Source of the DNA: Brucella haematophila
Lineage (GTDB): Bacteria > Pseudomonadota > Alphaproteobacteria > Rhizobiales > Rhizobiaceae
DNA: 64,000 nucleotides
Reading direction: 5' to 3'
Assembly (NCBI RefSeq): GCF_005938105.1
Contig: NZ_VCPE01000004.1
Coordinates: 1-64,000, forward strand
Part shown: piece after piece, positions 1 to 7,092 of the stretch
Numbering within the stretch: position 1 is the stretch's first letter
How the letters are laid out: each line of letters opens with the position of its first letter
The notes under the pieces: model-generated
Told to the model about the DNA's origin: nothing
The model's database searches: none
The model's input: the letters and a program-made list of their open reading frames with translations, nothing else
Position numbers and translations under genes: made by a program

Positions 1-79
1 TTTTCCATCGTCGCGCCGACTGAAACCCATTGGTATTCGCGCCGTCCCGACGCCTCCCACCCATCAGGAGGCGACCGCC

Positions 80-334
80 ATGGCGAGTGAACTCACTGAC
101 GCAGAAAGCAAGTGGCTGAAACGGCTCAAAAAAGCCTTGCGCGAATGCCCGTCCGAACGTCTGGGTTTTTACACAATCGGCGACGACGACGTGTTTGTCT
201 ATGACAAGAGTTTCGACGCAAAGATTGAGGAGATAGTGGGCACCGGGAAGGATTTTTGTACTGCGGTATATGAGCTTGACGCTGGCTTAGACAGCATCCT
301 CTTTCCCTCAAACGTCCATTCAACGGCGGGGTGA
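80..334 (+). CDS. Phage-type hypothetical protein, 84 aa
   Basis: Unrecognised small acidic protein opening a run of tightly packed plus-strand genes. The start at 80 is supported by AGGAGG at 66-71, eight bases upstream. The reading frame stays open back to the window edge, so a longer form cannot be excluded, but the ribosome-binding site favours this ATG. Its stop overlaps a GTG of the next gene (GTGA at 331-334). It has no signal peptide, membrane segment or recognisable domain. Context (short genes, stop/start overlaps, neighbouring excisionase-like gene and tRNA) suggests an early-region gene of a prophage or integrative element. Confidence 0.6.
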   Translation: MASELTDAESKWLKRLKKALRECPSERLGFYTIGDDDVFVYDKSFDAKIEEIVGTGKDFCTAVYELDAGLDSILFPSNVHSTAG

Positions 335-339
335 CGGCC

Positions 340-960
340 ATGACAAGTGAACGTCTGAATGCAGCTATTGCCGAAATGGCGAAACAGGACATTACATTCG
401 CGAACTGCGATAGCACTTGGCAAAAGCGGGTCATGACGGCGGTGCTTGCGGCGGCTGACACCCGCCCCGCGCCTGCCGCTACAGATACGGGACTGGTGAC
501 GTATGAACCATACATAGAAACCGCATGTTCCAGCGATGACTATTATGAAACGGCACGTATGAAACGCTCTAGTGCAGGTAAATATGTCACCCGCTCGCAG
601 GCTGAGGAGCTATTGGCGGCGAAGGATCGGCTTATCAGCGATCAAGCGGAACAACTTCAATCTGCGTCATTGGTCATAGATGATCTACAAACCGACAACG
701 CGGCGAAGGGTGCGCGGGTTAAGGCAGAGACGGAACTGCGCGAAGATCATCAGCAACGTAACAAGGAACTCGAAGCCAAGCTGGCGGTGGCTGAAAAGGC
801 GCTGGAGCCGTTCAGCAAGTTCGCTGGCGCGGTGTTTGAACGCAACTTCAATAACACCGATGTCATTTTCGAGATTTCAGCATCTGACGGTGGAGTGCTT
901 GAGCTTAAGGGGAAGGACTTCTTCGAAGCCCGCGCCGCGCTGGGAGGGAAGCCGTCATGA
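340..960 (+). CDS. Phage-type hypothetical protein with central coiled coil
   Basis: A protein of about 206 aa with no family I recognise. Residues of roughly 85-165 are rich in A, E, K, L and Q with heptad-like spacing, predicting a long coiled coil; the C-terminal 40 residues look globular. The ATG at 340 has a GGGGTGA element five bases upstream; a GTG at 331 overlapping the previous stop is the alternative. The last codon and stop overlap the next small gene (ATGA at 957-960), so translation is probably coupled. Role unknown; the position fits an accessory phage gene. Confidence 0.6.
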   Translation: MTSERLNAAIAEMAKQDITFANCDSTWQKRVMTAVLAAADTRPAPAATDTGLVTYEPYIETACSSDDYYETARMKRSSAGKYVTRSQAEELLAAKDRLISDQAEQLQSASLVIDDLQTDNAAKGARVKAETELREDHQQRNKELEAKLAVAEKALEPFSKFAGAVFERNFNNTDVIFEISASDGGVLELKGKDFFEARAALGGKPS

Positions 961-1037
961 GCGCCCTTCTTGTAACTACCGGTGTGATCTCTTTTTTCTT
1001 TGCCCTCGGCCTCTATCTGGGGAGAACGTTGAAATGA
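957..1037 (+). CDS. 26-aa single-pass membrane peptide
   Basis: A very short ORF that begins in an ATGA overlap with the preceding stop and ends in an ATGA overlap (1034-1037) with the next gene. The peptide starts MSALLVTTGVISFFF and ends GLYLGRTLK: a hydrophobic stretch of about 20 residues followed by a basic tail, typical of a tiny single-span membrane protein. Only its position between two coupled genes and its hydrophobic composition support it. It could be a phage membrane peptide, or a spacer that couples translation. Confidence 0.5.
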   Translation: MSALLVTTGVISFFFALGLYLGRTLK

Positions 1038-1288
1038 CTTCTGACCTCGTTAACCGCCTCTCCAAGCTAGACGCACCGTGCAACCGGACTGACGTTTTGA
1101 TCGAATTGGCGTTCTTCAAGCCAGACGAGAACTATAAATCAGCCCGCGCAAACGAGGCCGGGACAAAGGTGATTTTCACCAGAACTAACGGGAAGCGCGA
1201 AACATGCCGGGCCTATGACTACACGCTCACGCCAGAGCGACGGGCCAAGTCCATCGCCCTCTTGCGCGCAAAGGAGGCCAGCCTATGA
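1034..1288 (+). CDS. Phage-type hypothetical protein, 84 aa
   Basis: Starts at the ATGA overlap with the 26-aa peptide and ends in an ATGA overlap (1285-1288) with the next gene. The same frame is open much further upstream, but that stretch is the shadow of the coiled-coil gene. The N-terminal segment MTSDLVNRLSKLDAP followed by an LIELAFF stretch resembles the short phage proteins often found beside DUF551-type or other small accessory genes, but I cannot name a family. Soluble, mixed charge, with no cysteine cluster except one CR pair near the middle. Confidence 0.6.
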   Translation: MTSDLVNRLSKLDAPCNRTDVLIELAFFKPDENYKSARANEAGTKVIFTRTNGKRETCRAYDYTLTPERRAKSIALLRAKEASL

Positions 1289-1479
1289 CCTCGCGTGACT
1301 TCAAACGGTTGCGCCGCATCGCTTCTGGCGCTGAAGTAGCAAGCATCTTTTGGTATTTCACCGATAGAAAGCTGCATCGAGCTGGATTTATCCGCCGATA
1401 TTACACAGGCGACTACAACAAAGAGCGCCTGGGCATTACCGAGGCCGGTCGCCAAGCCCTGAAAGGCGGTTCCGAATGA
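1285..1479 (+). CDS. Small basic phage-type protein, 64 aa
   Basis: Starts at an ATGA overlap and ends at another (1476-1479), in the middle of the coupled run. It is basic, and the C-terminal part (ERLGITEAGRQAL) looks like the end of a winged-helix domain, where the phrase 'L-x-I-T-x-x-G-R-x-A-L' is common. That is suggestive only, since the recognition-helix region is not clear. A small DNA-binding protein is possible; otherwise hypothetical. Confidence 0.55.
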   Translation: MTSRDFKRLRRIASGAEVASIFWYFTDRKLHRAGFIRRYYTGDYNKERLGITEAGRQALKGGSE

Positions 1480-1775
1480 CTGATCTGTCGAAACTCACGC
1501 CACAGGCTTTGAAAGCTGCGATGACGGATGGCACCCAATCTTGGGGCCAGCACGGGAATTCTGAAACGCAGACCCGTTACATGGAGCCGCGCAAATCACG
1601 CCGGAAATGCCACTGCGGATGCAAAGGCCGAGAAACCCATATCGGAATGTGCAACGGCGTCGGTTTGGCATCTGGCTGCGAGTGGTCTATGTCGATCTGG
1701 GTCAAAGGTGGTCACGGAGCACTCATTCAATACGAAAAACGCCGCGCCGCACTGCGCGAGAAAGGCGGGGAGTGA
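1476..1775 (+). CDS. Cysteine-rich phage-type protein, possible zinc ribbon
   Basis: A 99-aa protein with a central cluster CHCGCKGRETHIGMC followed about 12 residues later by another Cys (SGCEW). The C-x-C-x-C / H / C / C arrangement could bind zinc. The N-terminus (MTDLSKLTPQALKAAM) is a short helix, and the C-terminus is basic (EKRRAALREKGG). It starts in an ATGA overlap and its stop overlaps the next start (TGATG at 1773-1777). I do not recognise the family; a small nucleic-acid-binding zinc protein is the best guess. Confidence 0.55.
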   Translation: MTDLSKLTPQALKAAMTDGTQSWGQHGNSETQTRYMEPRKSRRKCHCGCKGRETHIGMCNGVGLASGCEWSMSIWVKGGHGALIQYEKRRAALREKGGE

Positions 1776-1972
1776 TGCTGACGCCAGAAGAACGCAAGCT
1801 TAGCGGCGAAATCTATGAGTACGGTGAGATCGAGCGCGAAGCCGCGATGCTGGCCGATTTCGCTACGCAGGGTGGCTTTTGGTTTCGGTTCTGGAAATGG
1901 ATCGAGCGCATTTGTCGAGAAGAACGCGAATACCGCATCGATGAGCGCGCCGCACTGCGGGAAAGGGAGTGA
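1775..1972 (+). CDS. Small charged phage-type protein, 65 aa
   Basis: Begins at the A of the preceding TGA (TGATG), so translation is probably coupled. It is rich in Glu and Arg with an aromatic patch (GGFWFRFWKWIERI) near the centre, probably one amphipathic helix. It ends in REYRIDERAALRERE. The same frame is open further upstream, but that stretch is the shadow of the cysteine-rich gene. No family recognised. Confidence 0.5.
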   Translation: MLTPEERKLSGEIYEYGEIEREAAMLADFATQGGFWFRFWKWIERICREEREYRIDERAALRERE

Positions 1973-1974
1973 GG

Positions 1975-2208
1975 ATGAATAAATCAAAAAACGAGGGAAT
2001 CAACATGCACCACGAAAACGACAACGAAGCAGATCTGTTAATGGGCGTCGAGCCAATCGCCAAGTATCTGGGCGTCACCAGGCGCCAAGCTTATCGGCTG
2101 ATCTACGATAAAATTATGCCCAGCTTCAAACTAGGCGGCACAGTCGCTGCTCGCAGGTCCAGTCTCAAAAAATGGATGGAAGGCTTGGAGGCGGAGCACG
2201 CAGCGTAG
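1975..2208 (+). CDS. Excisionase/AlpA-like helix-turn-helix protein
   Basis: A 77-aa protein whose core (LMGVEPIAKYLGVTRRQAYRL... KLGGTVAARRSSLKKWM) is a MerR-like HTH of the excisionase/AlpA type: a 'helper' helix, recognition helix TRRQAYRLI, a wing with GG, and a final R-S-L-x-x-W helix. Proteins of this kind act as recombination directionality factors or as regulators of integrases. The ATG at 1975 is preceded by GGGAGTGAGG; an internal ATG at 2005 with GAGGGA is an alternative. It is the last gene before the tRNA-Lys, where excision genes are commonly found. No integrase gene accompanies it in this window. Confidence 0.75.
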   Translation: MNKSKNEGINMHHENDNEADLLMGVEPIAKYLGVTRRQAYRLIYDKIMPSFKLGGTVAARRSSLKKWMEGLEAEHAA

Positions 2209-2354
2209 ACTGTGTGCCATGTGTCAAATCATGTGCCGTCGATTCCCCGCACAATCCTGAAAATGCCTGATTTTCTTGGAAATTCCTGAACATCTACGGC
2301 ACACGGTCAATTAAGCCACATCAATCGTAAATATCTAATATTGCTGTACTTTTT
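2209..2354. other. Non-coding region with TGTGCC boxes between the excisionase-like gene and tRNA-Lys
   Basis: No gene is seen here. TGTGCC occurs at 2213-2218 and 2232-2237, 19 bp apart, and inverted (GGCACA) at 2298-2303. The second and third copies extend to near-perfect 11-bp arms (TGTGCCGTCGA at 2232, TCTACGGCACA at 2293). Repeated short boxes between an excisionase-like gene and a tRNA 3' end are what arm-type sites of a tyrosine recombinase, or Xis sites, look like. The function is inferred from position alone. Confidence 0.4.
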
Positions 2355-2430
2355 TGGTGAGCGCGCAGGGATTCGAACCCTGGACCTACTGATTAAAAGT
2401 CAGTTGCTCTACCGGCTGAGCTACGCGCTC
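2355..2430 (-). tRNA. tRNA-Lys (anticodon TTT)
   Basis: Read on the minus strand: acceptor GAGCGCG pairs with CGCGCTC, D-arm GCTC...GAGC, anticodon stem ACTGA/TCAGT with loop CTTTTAA (anticodon TTT, lysine), and T-arm CAGGG-TTCGAAT-CCCTG. The 3' CCA is encoded (TGG on the plus strand at 2355-2357). The 3' end faces the phage-like genes, the usual geometry when a tRNA gene serves as integration site. Confidence 0.97.
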
Positions 2431-2625
2431 CCTGAGGAACAAATCGTCCCTGGAAGTGCGGCGGAACATAAGGGCGAGTTTTCGAATGGTCAACACCATA
2501 AAATCACGTTTCTCCAACATAAATTCAAAAAATCATGTCAACTGCACATAATCCAGCACCATAGAGAAATGAGAGGGGTATCAATCAGCGCAAGCTGATG
2601 GTTTTTAGCCCCTTTTTGCAAAAGA

Positions 2626-2649
2626 AAAGCCGCCTCGAAAGGCGGCTTT
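2626..2649 (-). terminator. Terminator of the BA14K gene
   Basis: Perfect hairpin AAAGCCGCC-TCGAAA-GGCGGCTTT. On the minus strand it is followed by TTTTC and a T-rich run, about 20 bases after the stop of the BA14K-like gene. Confidence 0.85.
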
Positions 2650-2671
2650 CTGTTCAATCAGGCCGAATCTA

Positions 2672-3205
2672 TCAACGATACGGCGAATAGCACTGCTGGC
2701 GCGGACCGTTATAAGGCTGGAACGTATTGTCCGAGCTGCGGTAAGACCGGTAGCGGTCATAGCACCATTGAATATGTGAGCCGCTATTATAGACCGGTGC
2801 GCGATAGACTGGCGGAGGCGGTGGTGGTGGGGCAGCAATAGCGCCGCCAATGATCGCGCCTGCGCCAAACGCCGCCAGCGGATACCACCAGCCATCGCTG
2901 TGACGGCGATAGCCGTGGCGATAGCCATGATAACCGCGATGGCCGTTCCAATAGCCGGGCCCCGGACGATAACCACCGCCATGCCAGCCCGGACGCGGTC
3001 CCGGACGGTATCCGTTCCAATGTCCGCCGTGGCCTCTCCAGCGATGGTCGCGGACCTGCTGGATGTTTTCGTTGGCCGCAGCCGGTGCCGAAGGCATCAT
3101 CGGTGCAGCGGATGCGGGTGCGATCGCGCCGATCAGAAATGTCGCGCCAATCGTTCCGGCCAGCAAGGCCTTGCCAGACCAAAAACTTGTGAAGTTGCTC
3201 TTCAT
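2672..3205 (-). CDS. BA14K family secreted protein
   Basis: A 177-aa exported protein. Residues 1-33 form a signal peptide (MKSNFTSFW, then hydrophobic [17 protein letters not shown], cleavage after ASA). The middle is a low-complexity Gly/His/Arg/Trp/Tyr-rich segment; then comes a hydrophobic stretch ([14 protein letters not shown]) with a run of seven prolines. The C-terminus ([19 protein letters not shown]...RQQCYSPY) is the BA14K domain first described as an immunoreactive Brucella antigen with lectin-like activity. The start at 3205 is set by AGGAGA at 3212-3217; an upstream in-frame start at 3229 lacks such a site. A terminator follows. Expected to lie at the cell surface or in the periplasm. 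Confidence 0.88.
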   Translation of the reverse strand: MKSNFTSFWSGKALLAGTIGATFLIGAIAPASAAPMMPSAPAAANENIQQVRDHRWRGHGGHWNGYRPGPRPGWHGGGYRPGPGYWNGHRGYHGYRHGYRRHSDGWWYPLAAFGAGAIIGGAIAAPPPPPPPVYRAPVYNSGSHIQWCYDRYRSYRSSDNTFQPYNGPRQQCYSPYR

Positions 3206-3605
3206 TATGCTTCTCCTTTTCAGGTGCATGCATCATGAAGTCTCCCACATGAATGCACCCTGAATATGGTTCCCAACAGGGATACATTTCAAGTCTGACA
3301 AAAATATATTATTATATTTCAGTAAGTTGCAATGAAATACGGAACAGGGAATCCTGCTAATTTTAAGCGCAACAACAATCAAGCCATGGCTTCTCCCGTA
3401 CCCATAGGTCAGAATCACACCAACAGATGCCGAAATTGCCTCGGATTCCAAAATTGGCTTAGCGACCACATAAAGCATTGAGTTCCGCTCGACACACCTT
3501 ATAGAGCCTAGGGAAAGCTGCTGAATCTTGCCCCCAATTTTAATCGGTCTCTGGCCGGTTATCGATGGTTGCTGGAAATATGCAGCATATTGCGAGATTT
3601 TGGAT
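3206..3605. other. AT-rich intergenic region between divergent genes
   Basis: About 400 bp separating the BA14K-like gene (minus) from the diguanylate cyclase (plus). It is noticeably AT-rich around 3300-3340. A possible promoter, TTGAGT (3478) with 16 bp to TATAGA (3500), points toward the cyclase. An 81-codon minus ORF here (3233-3478) has no ribosome-binding site and biased composition, and is not called. Confidence 0.3.
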
Positions 3606-5030
3606 ATGGGTGGTGCGGCCTTGTTGAATGATGCAACGCGGTGGGGTTCTCAAACAGGCCTTGGTGCGACGGAAGAGGAATGGGTAGAGCTGGTATCCAA
3701 TCTTTCCGACGACCAATCCCGGCTTTTGTCGGAGCTGGTTGAGCAGCACAAGCAGAGCTTCGTGGAAATTTTCTACAGCCGCCTGATGCAAAACCGCGAA
3801 GCCGCAGCCTTTTTGTCACAGACCATCGTTCATGACCGCCTGCAACATTCGCTGAGTGACTGGCTTGTACACCTCCTGGTAAGCCGTCCTACCGATGTCG
3901 CGGCTTTCGTTCAGGAACAACGCAAGATCGGCGAGGTTCACGCCCGCATTCAGGTGCCGATCCACATCGTCATGCAAGGCGCGCGATTGCTGAAGAATGA
4001 AATCATCCGGCAGTTGAAAGGCAGCGTTCTGGAGCGTGATGCGCTGGCGCGATTGATCGTGCATGTCAGCAATGCGGTCGATATTGCTATTGAAATCATG
4101 AGTCAGGCCTTCGTGAAAGATGCGCGCAAAAGCGCCCAGACAGACGAAGCTTATCGCGCCTTCACACTGAGCCACGACATTCCGCTCGAACGGGAATCAC
4201 AGCGCGCTGCCCTGATGGAGTGGAGCCAGTCCTTGCTGTTCAACCTTTATGGGAACAGCGACAGCCCCCTGCTCTCGCTCGGCAGCTCGGATTTCGGTCT
4301 TTGGCTGCAGCACAAGGCTGACATGCTGTTTTCCGGCTCGACGACACTTGAGCGTCTGCGCCAGACCGTCAATCAGATAGATTATGAATTGTTGCCCAAC
4401 CTGAATACGGCCCGCAAAAATGATCCCGCCGGGCTGGCGGCGATCATGGCCGAGTTCCAGACCAGGATTGGTGAAGCAAAGTTTCTGCTGGCGGAACTGT
4501 TTCAGGCGGCGGCAACCATGGAAACTGGGCGCGACCCGCTGACACGCGCCCTGAACCGCCGTTTCCTGCCGCCCATTTTGACGCGCGAAATTCGCATGGC
4601 TTCGCAGAAGGGCCTCGATCTCAGCATTCTCATGATCGACATTGATCACTTCAAGCGCATCAACGACACGCATGGGCATGGCGGTGGCGACGCCATATTG
4701 CAGCAGGTCGCGGAAACTATACTGGCGCATTGCCGCCCGGGAGATTTTGTCTTCCGTTATGGCGGCGAAGAATTTCTCGTCGCGCTTGTCGAAACCGATG
4801 AACACAGAGCCTTTGCAATCGGTGAAGAGCTGCGCGAGCTGGTGCAGCAACAGAAGTTCAACCTGACCAATGGTGCGGTGGATACAGTAACACTTTCCAT
4901 CGGCATTGCGACTTTCAACGGCCATCCAGATTATACGCATCTGGTCGATGCCGCCGATCAGGCGCTTTATCGGGCCAAACAGTCTGGCCGCAACCGGTGC
5001 GAAACCGAAGTGCCGCTCGCGGTTCAGTGA
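3606..5030 (+). CDS. Globin-coupled diguanylate cyclase (DosC-like)
   Basis: A 474-aa sensor enzyme making cyclic di-GMP from GTP. Residues ~25-175 form a sensor-globin domain; His112 in the EVHARIQVP phrase matches the proximal haem ligand of E. coli DosC (EVHARIGIP). A linker of ~150 residues (DFGLWLQHKADMLFSG) also resembles the DosC middle domain. The GGDEF domain (~315-474) has the active motif GGEEF at 386-390 and an inhibitory-site RxxD (RPGD, 377-380) exactly five residues before it, predicting product inhibition. Oxygen or NO sensing is expected from the family. The start is uncertain: the frame opens at a TTG at 3528, but ATG 3606 fits the globin N-terminus better. It stands alone, 59 bp before lipB. 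Confidence 0.88.
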   Translation: MGGAALLNDATRWGSQTGLGATEEEWVELVSNLSDDQSRLLSELVEQHKQSFVEIFYSRLMQNREAAAFLSQTIVHDRLQHSLSDWLVHLLVSRPTDVAAFVQEQRKIGEVHARIQVPIHIVMQGARLLKNEIIRQLKGSVLERDALARLIVHVSNAVDIAIEIMSQAFVKDARKSAQTDEAYRAFTLSHDIPLERESQRAALMEWSQSLLFNLYGNSDSPLLSLGSSDFGLWLQHKADMLFSGSTTLERLRQTVNQIDYELLPNLNTARKNDPAGLAAIMAEFQTRIGEAKFLLAELFQAAATMETGRDPLTRALNRRFLPPILTREIRMASQKGLDLSILMIDIDHFKRINDTHGHGGGDAILQQVAETILAHCRPGDFVFRYGGEEFLVALVETDEHRAFAIGEELRELVQQQKFNLTNGAVDTVTLSIGIATFNGHPDYTHLVDAADQALYRAKQSGRNRCETEVPLAVQ

Positions 5031-5089
5031 AGAGCAGAGGCATTTTGACATCTGGAAACGCGCACTGAAAACCGCCATATGCTGCCATC

Positions 5090-5845
5090 ATGACCAACAC
5101 TGCTCCACTCATGGATAGTTCATCCAAGTCGCAACGCGACACGCTCAATGTGCAGTTTCTGCCTGTGGACGCCGATGCGCCGCCGGTGGAATGGCTGGTG
5201 GCGGACGGCCTTACCGATTACGAAGACGCCCTCGCCTTCATGGAAGCGCGGGTGCAGGCCATTCGTGAAGGCACGGCGAATGAACTTGTCTGGCTGGTAG
5301 AGCACCCTCCCCTTTATACGGCTGGTACGAGCGCGCGGGCGGAAGATCTGCTGACGCCCGACAGCCTGCCCGTGTTCAACACCGGACGCGGTGGCGAATA
5401 TACCTATCATGGTCCCGGCCAGCGTGTGGCCTATGTGATGCTGGATCTGAAGCGCCGACGCGAAGATGTGCGTGCTTTCGTGGCGGCATTGGAACAATGG
5501 ATTATTGAAAGCCTCGCCGAATTCAATGTGAAGGGCGAGCGCCGCGAAGATCGCGTCGGAGTCTGGGTGATGCGCCCTGAAAAGCCGCGCCTTGCCAATA
5601 GCGATATGTGCGAGGACAAGATTGCGGCCATCGGCATTCGTCTGCGTCGCTGGGTCAGCTTTCACGGCATCGCCATCAATGTCGAGCCTGATCTCGGCCA
5701 TTACGGCGGCATCGTACCATGCGGTATTTCAGAACACGGTGTCACAAGCCTTGTCGATCTCGGCTTGCCGGTGACATTGGGCGATATGGACGTGGCGCTT
5801 GGCAAGGCCTTCGAAAATGTGTTCGGGCCACGCGCAATAAAGTAA
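5090..5845 (+). CDS. lipB: Octanoyl-[ACP]:protein octanoyltransferase LipB
   Basis: A 251-aa cytoplasmic enzyme that moves octanoate from acyl carrier protein to lipoyl domains, the first step of endogenous lipoate synthesis. Diagnostic segments are [14 protein letters not shown], the conserved [12 protein letters not shown] stretch, [22 protein letters not shown] with the catalytic-region Lys, and GIVPCGI containing the catalytic Cys. Length is normal for the family. ATG 5090 has only a weak ribosome-binding site; ATG 5111 is an alternative. It ends 3 bp from the convergent exporter gene. Confidence 0.95.
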   Translation: MTNTAPLMDSSSKSQRDTLNVQFLPVDADAPPVEWLVADGLTDYEDALAFMEARVQAIREGTANELVWLVEHPPLYTAGTSARAEDLLTPDSLPVFNTGRGGEYTYHGPGQRVAYVMLDLKRRREDVRAFVAALEQWIIESLAEFNVKGERREDRVGVWVMRPEKPRLANSDMCEDKIAAIGIRLRRWVSFHGIAINVEPDLGHYGGIVPCGISEHGVTSLVDLGLPVTLGDMDVALGKAFENVFGPRAIK

Positions 5846-5848
5846 GCG

Positions 5849-6787
5849 TCAGGCTTCGACCTTCAGCTTGCGCTCACGCATGAACACATAGAATCCTGAG
5901 CCGATAATGATCGCGATGCCGAACCATTTGGACGGCGTCGGAAAATCACCGAAGACGATCAGCCCGACTAGAACTGCATTCACGATTTCAAGATATTGAA
6001 ACGGGGCCAGCATCGAGGCTGGCGCCAGCTTGAAAGCGTGCACGACCATCAGATGGCTGACCGTGCCGATCGTGCCCAGAATCAGCAATAGCAGCCATGG
6101 CTGGAGACTGTGCGGCAGACCGAAGCTGAGGTCCGCGAACCCCATCGACGGACCGACAAGCATGGCGAATCCTGCAAACACCCAACCGCCGATGCCAGCA
6201 TAAAACTGCATGACAAGCGGGCTTTCCTTCGCGCCAAGTTTGCGGTTCAGGATCAGATAGATCGCGAATGTCACTGCCGTCGCCAGCGGCAGCAGCGAGA
6301 CTGCGCCGAAAATCTCGAAGCTTGGCTGAATGACGATCATCGTCCCGATGAGGCCGATGCCGACCGCGCTGAACCGCCGCCAGCCGACTTTCTCCTTAAG
6401 GAAGATAGCCGAAAGCAGCGTGAGGATGAGCGGCTCTGCGAAGAACACGGCCATGGCGTCGGCCAACGGCATATATTTAACCGCTGTGAAGAAGCACAGG
6501 CCGCCGAATCCCATCAGCACGCCGCGTATGAGGTTTCCGGTCAAATGGTGCGTGCGAAGTGCTGCCACGCCACCGCCTGCTGCAAGCAGAATGAGAAACA
6601 TCAGCAAGCTTTGTACGAAAAAGCGCATGAAAGTGACGGTTGCCGGGGGCATGTTGTCCATCATGGCCAGCCATTTGCCGATGGCGTCCATCAGCGGCAG
6701 CATCAGCACCGAGACGACCATAATGGCCATGCCTTTTACATGCGCTTCTACGCCGCCTGCCGCGCTGCCCTGCATTTCCCCACTCAC
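5849..6787 (-). CDS. EamA/DMT-superfamily transporter
   Basis: A 312-aa inner-membrane protein with about ten hydrophobic segments arranged as two EamA repeats (first ~20-150, second ~165-300). Typical pieces are MRFFVQSLLMFLILLAAGG, LADAMAVFFAEPLILTLLSA and LAPASMLAPFQYLEIVNAVLVG, with a basic C-terminal tail (MRERKLKVEA). Members export small metabolites or amino-acid derivatives; the substrate cannot be inferred here. The called start is GTG 6787; an in-frame ATG at 6775 preceded by GTGGGG is an equally good candidate. It is convergent with lipB and divergent from parE. Confidence 0.88.
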   Translation of the reverse strand: MSGEMQGSAAGGVEAHVKGMAIMVVSVLMLPLMDAIGKWLAMMDNMPPATVTFMRFFVQSLLMFLILLAAGGGVAALRTHHLTGNLIRGVLMGFGGLCFFTAVKYMPLADAMAVFFAEPLILTLLSAIFLKEKVGWRRFSAVGIGLIGTMIVIQPSFEIFGAVSLLPLATAVTFAIYLILNRKLGAKESPLVMQFYAGIGGWVFAGFAMLVGPSMGFADLSFGLPHSLQPWLLLLILGTIGTVSHLMVVHAFKLAPASMLAPFQYLEIVNAVLVGLIVFGDFPTPSKWFGIAIIIGSGFYVFMRERKLKVEA

Positions 6788-7092
6788 TCATTTTCTATGG
6801 ATGCTTGTTCATCCGCTCTATGCGAATGACCCCTGCTAATCCACCTTATTTGTCGAATGAACCGCCGCTTGTTTGACTTTCGCCGTGTTTCTGGTGCAAA
6901 CCGACGGGAGATCACACGAAAACCTTTGATAAAGCCATGCGAAAGTGGAACGTAAGGCGAACTTCATTCGCCTTTCATGGCTGCGCATGGCATCATTCAG
7001 ATGATTCGCAGACAGTATATTTTCGGTCCATGTCGAGCCGCCAAGCCGCATGGTCCTTCCTGAAATTCTGACAGAGAGCTTATCGGGCAAAG

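Noticed and set aside
2341-2598. 85-codon plus-strand ORF across tRNA-Lys
   Set aside because: It is the antisense reading of the tRNA gene; the translated phrase is a familiar artefact of ORFs over tRNAs.
3233-3478. 81-codon minus ORF in the BA14K/cyclase intergenic region
   Set aside because: No ribosome-binding site, biased composition, no domain; probably chance in AT-rich DNA.
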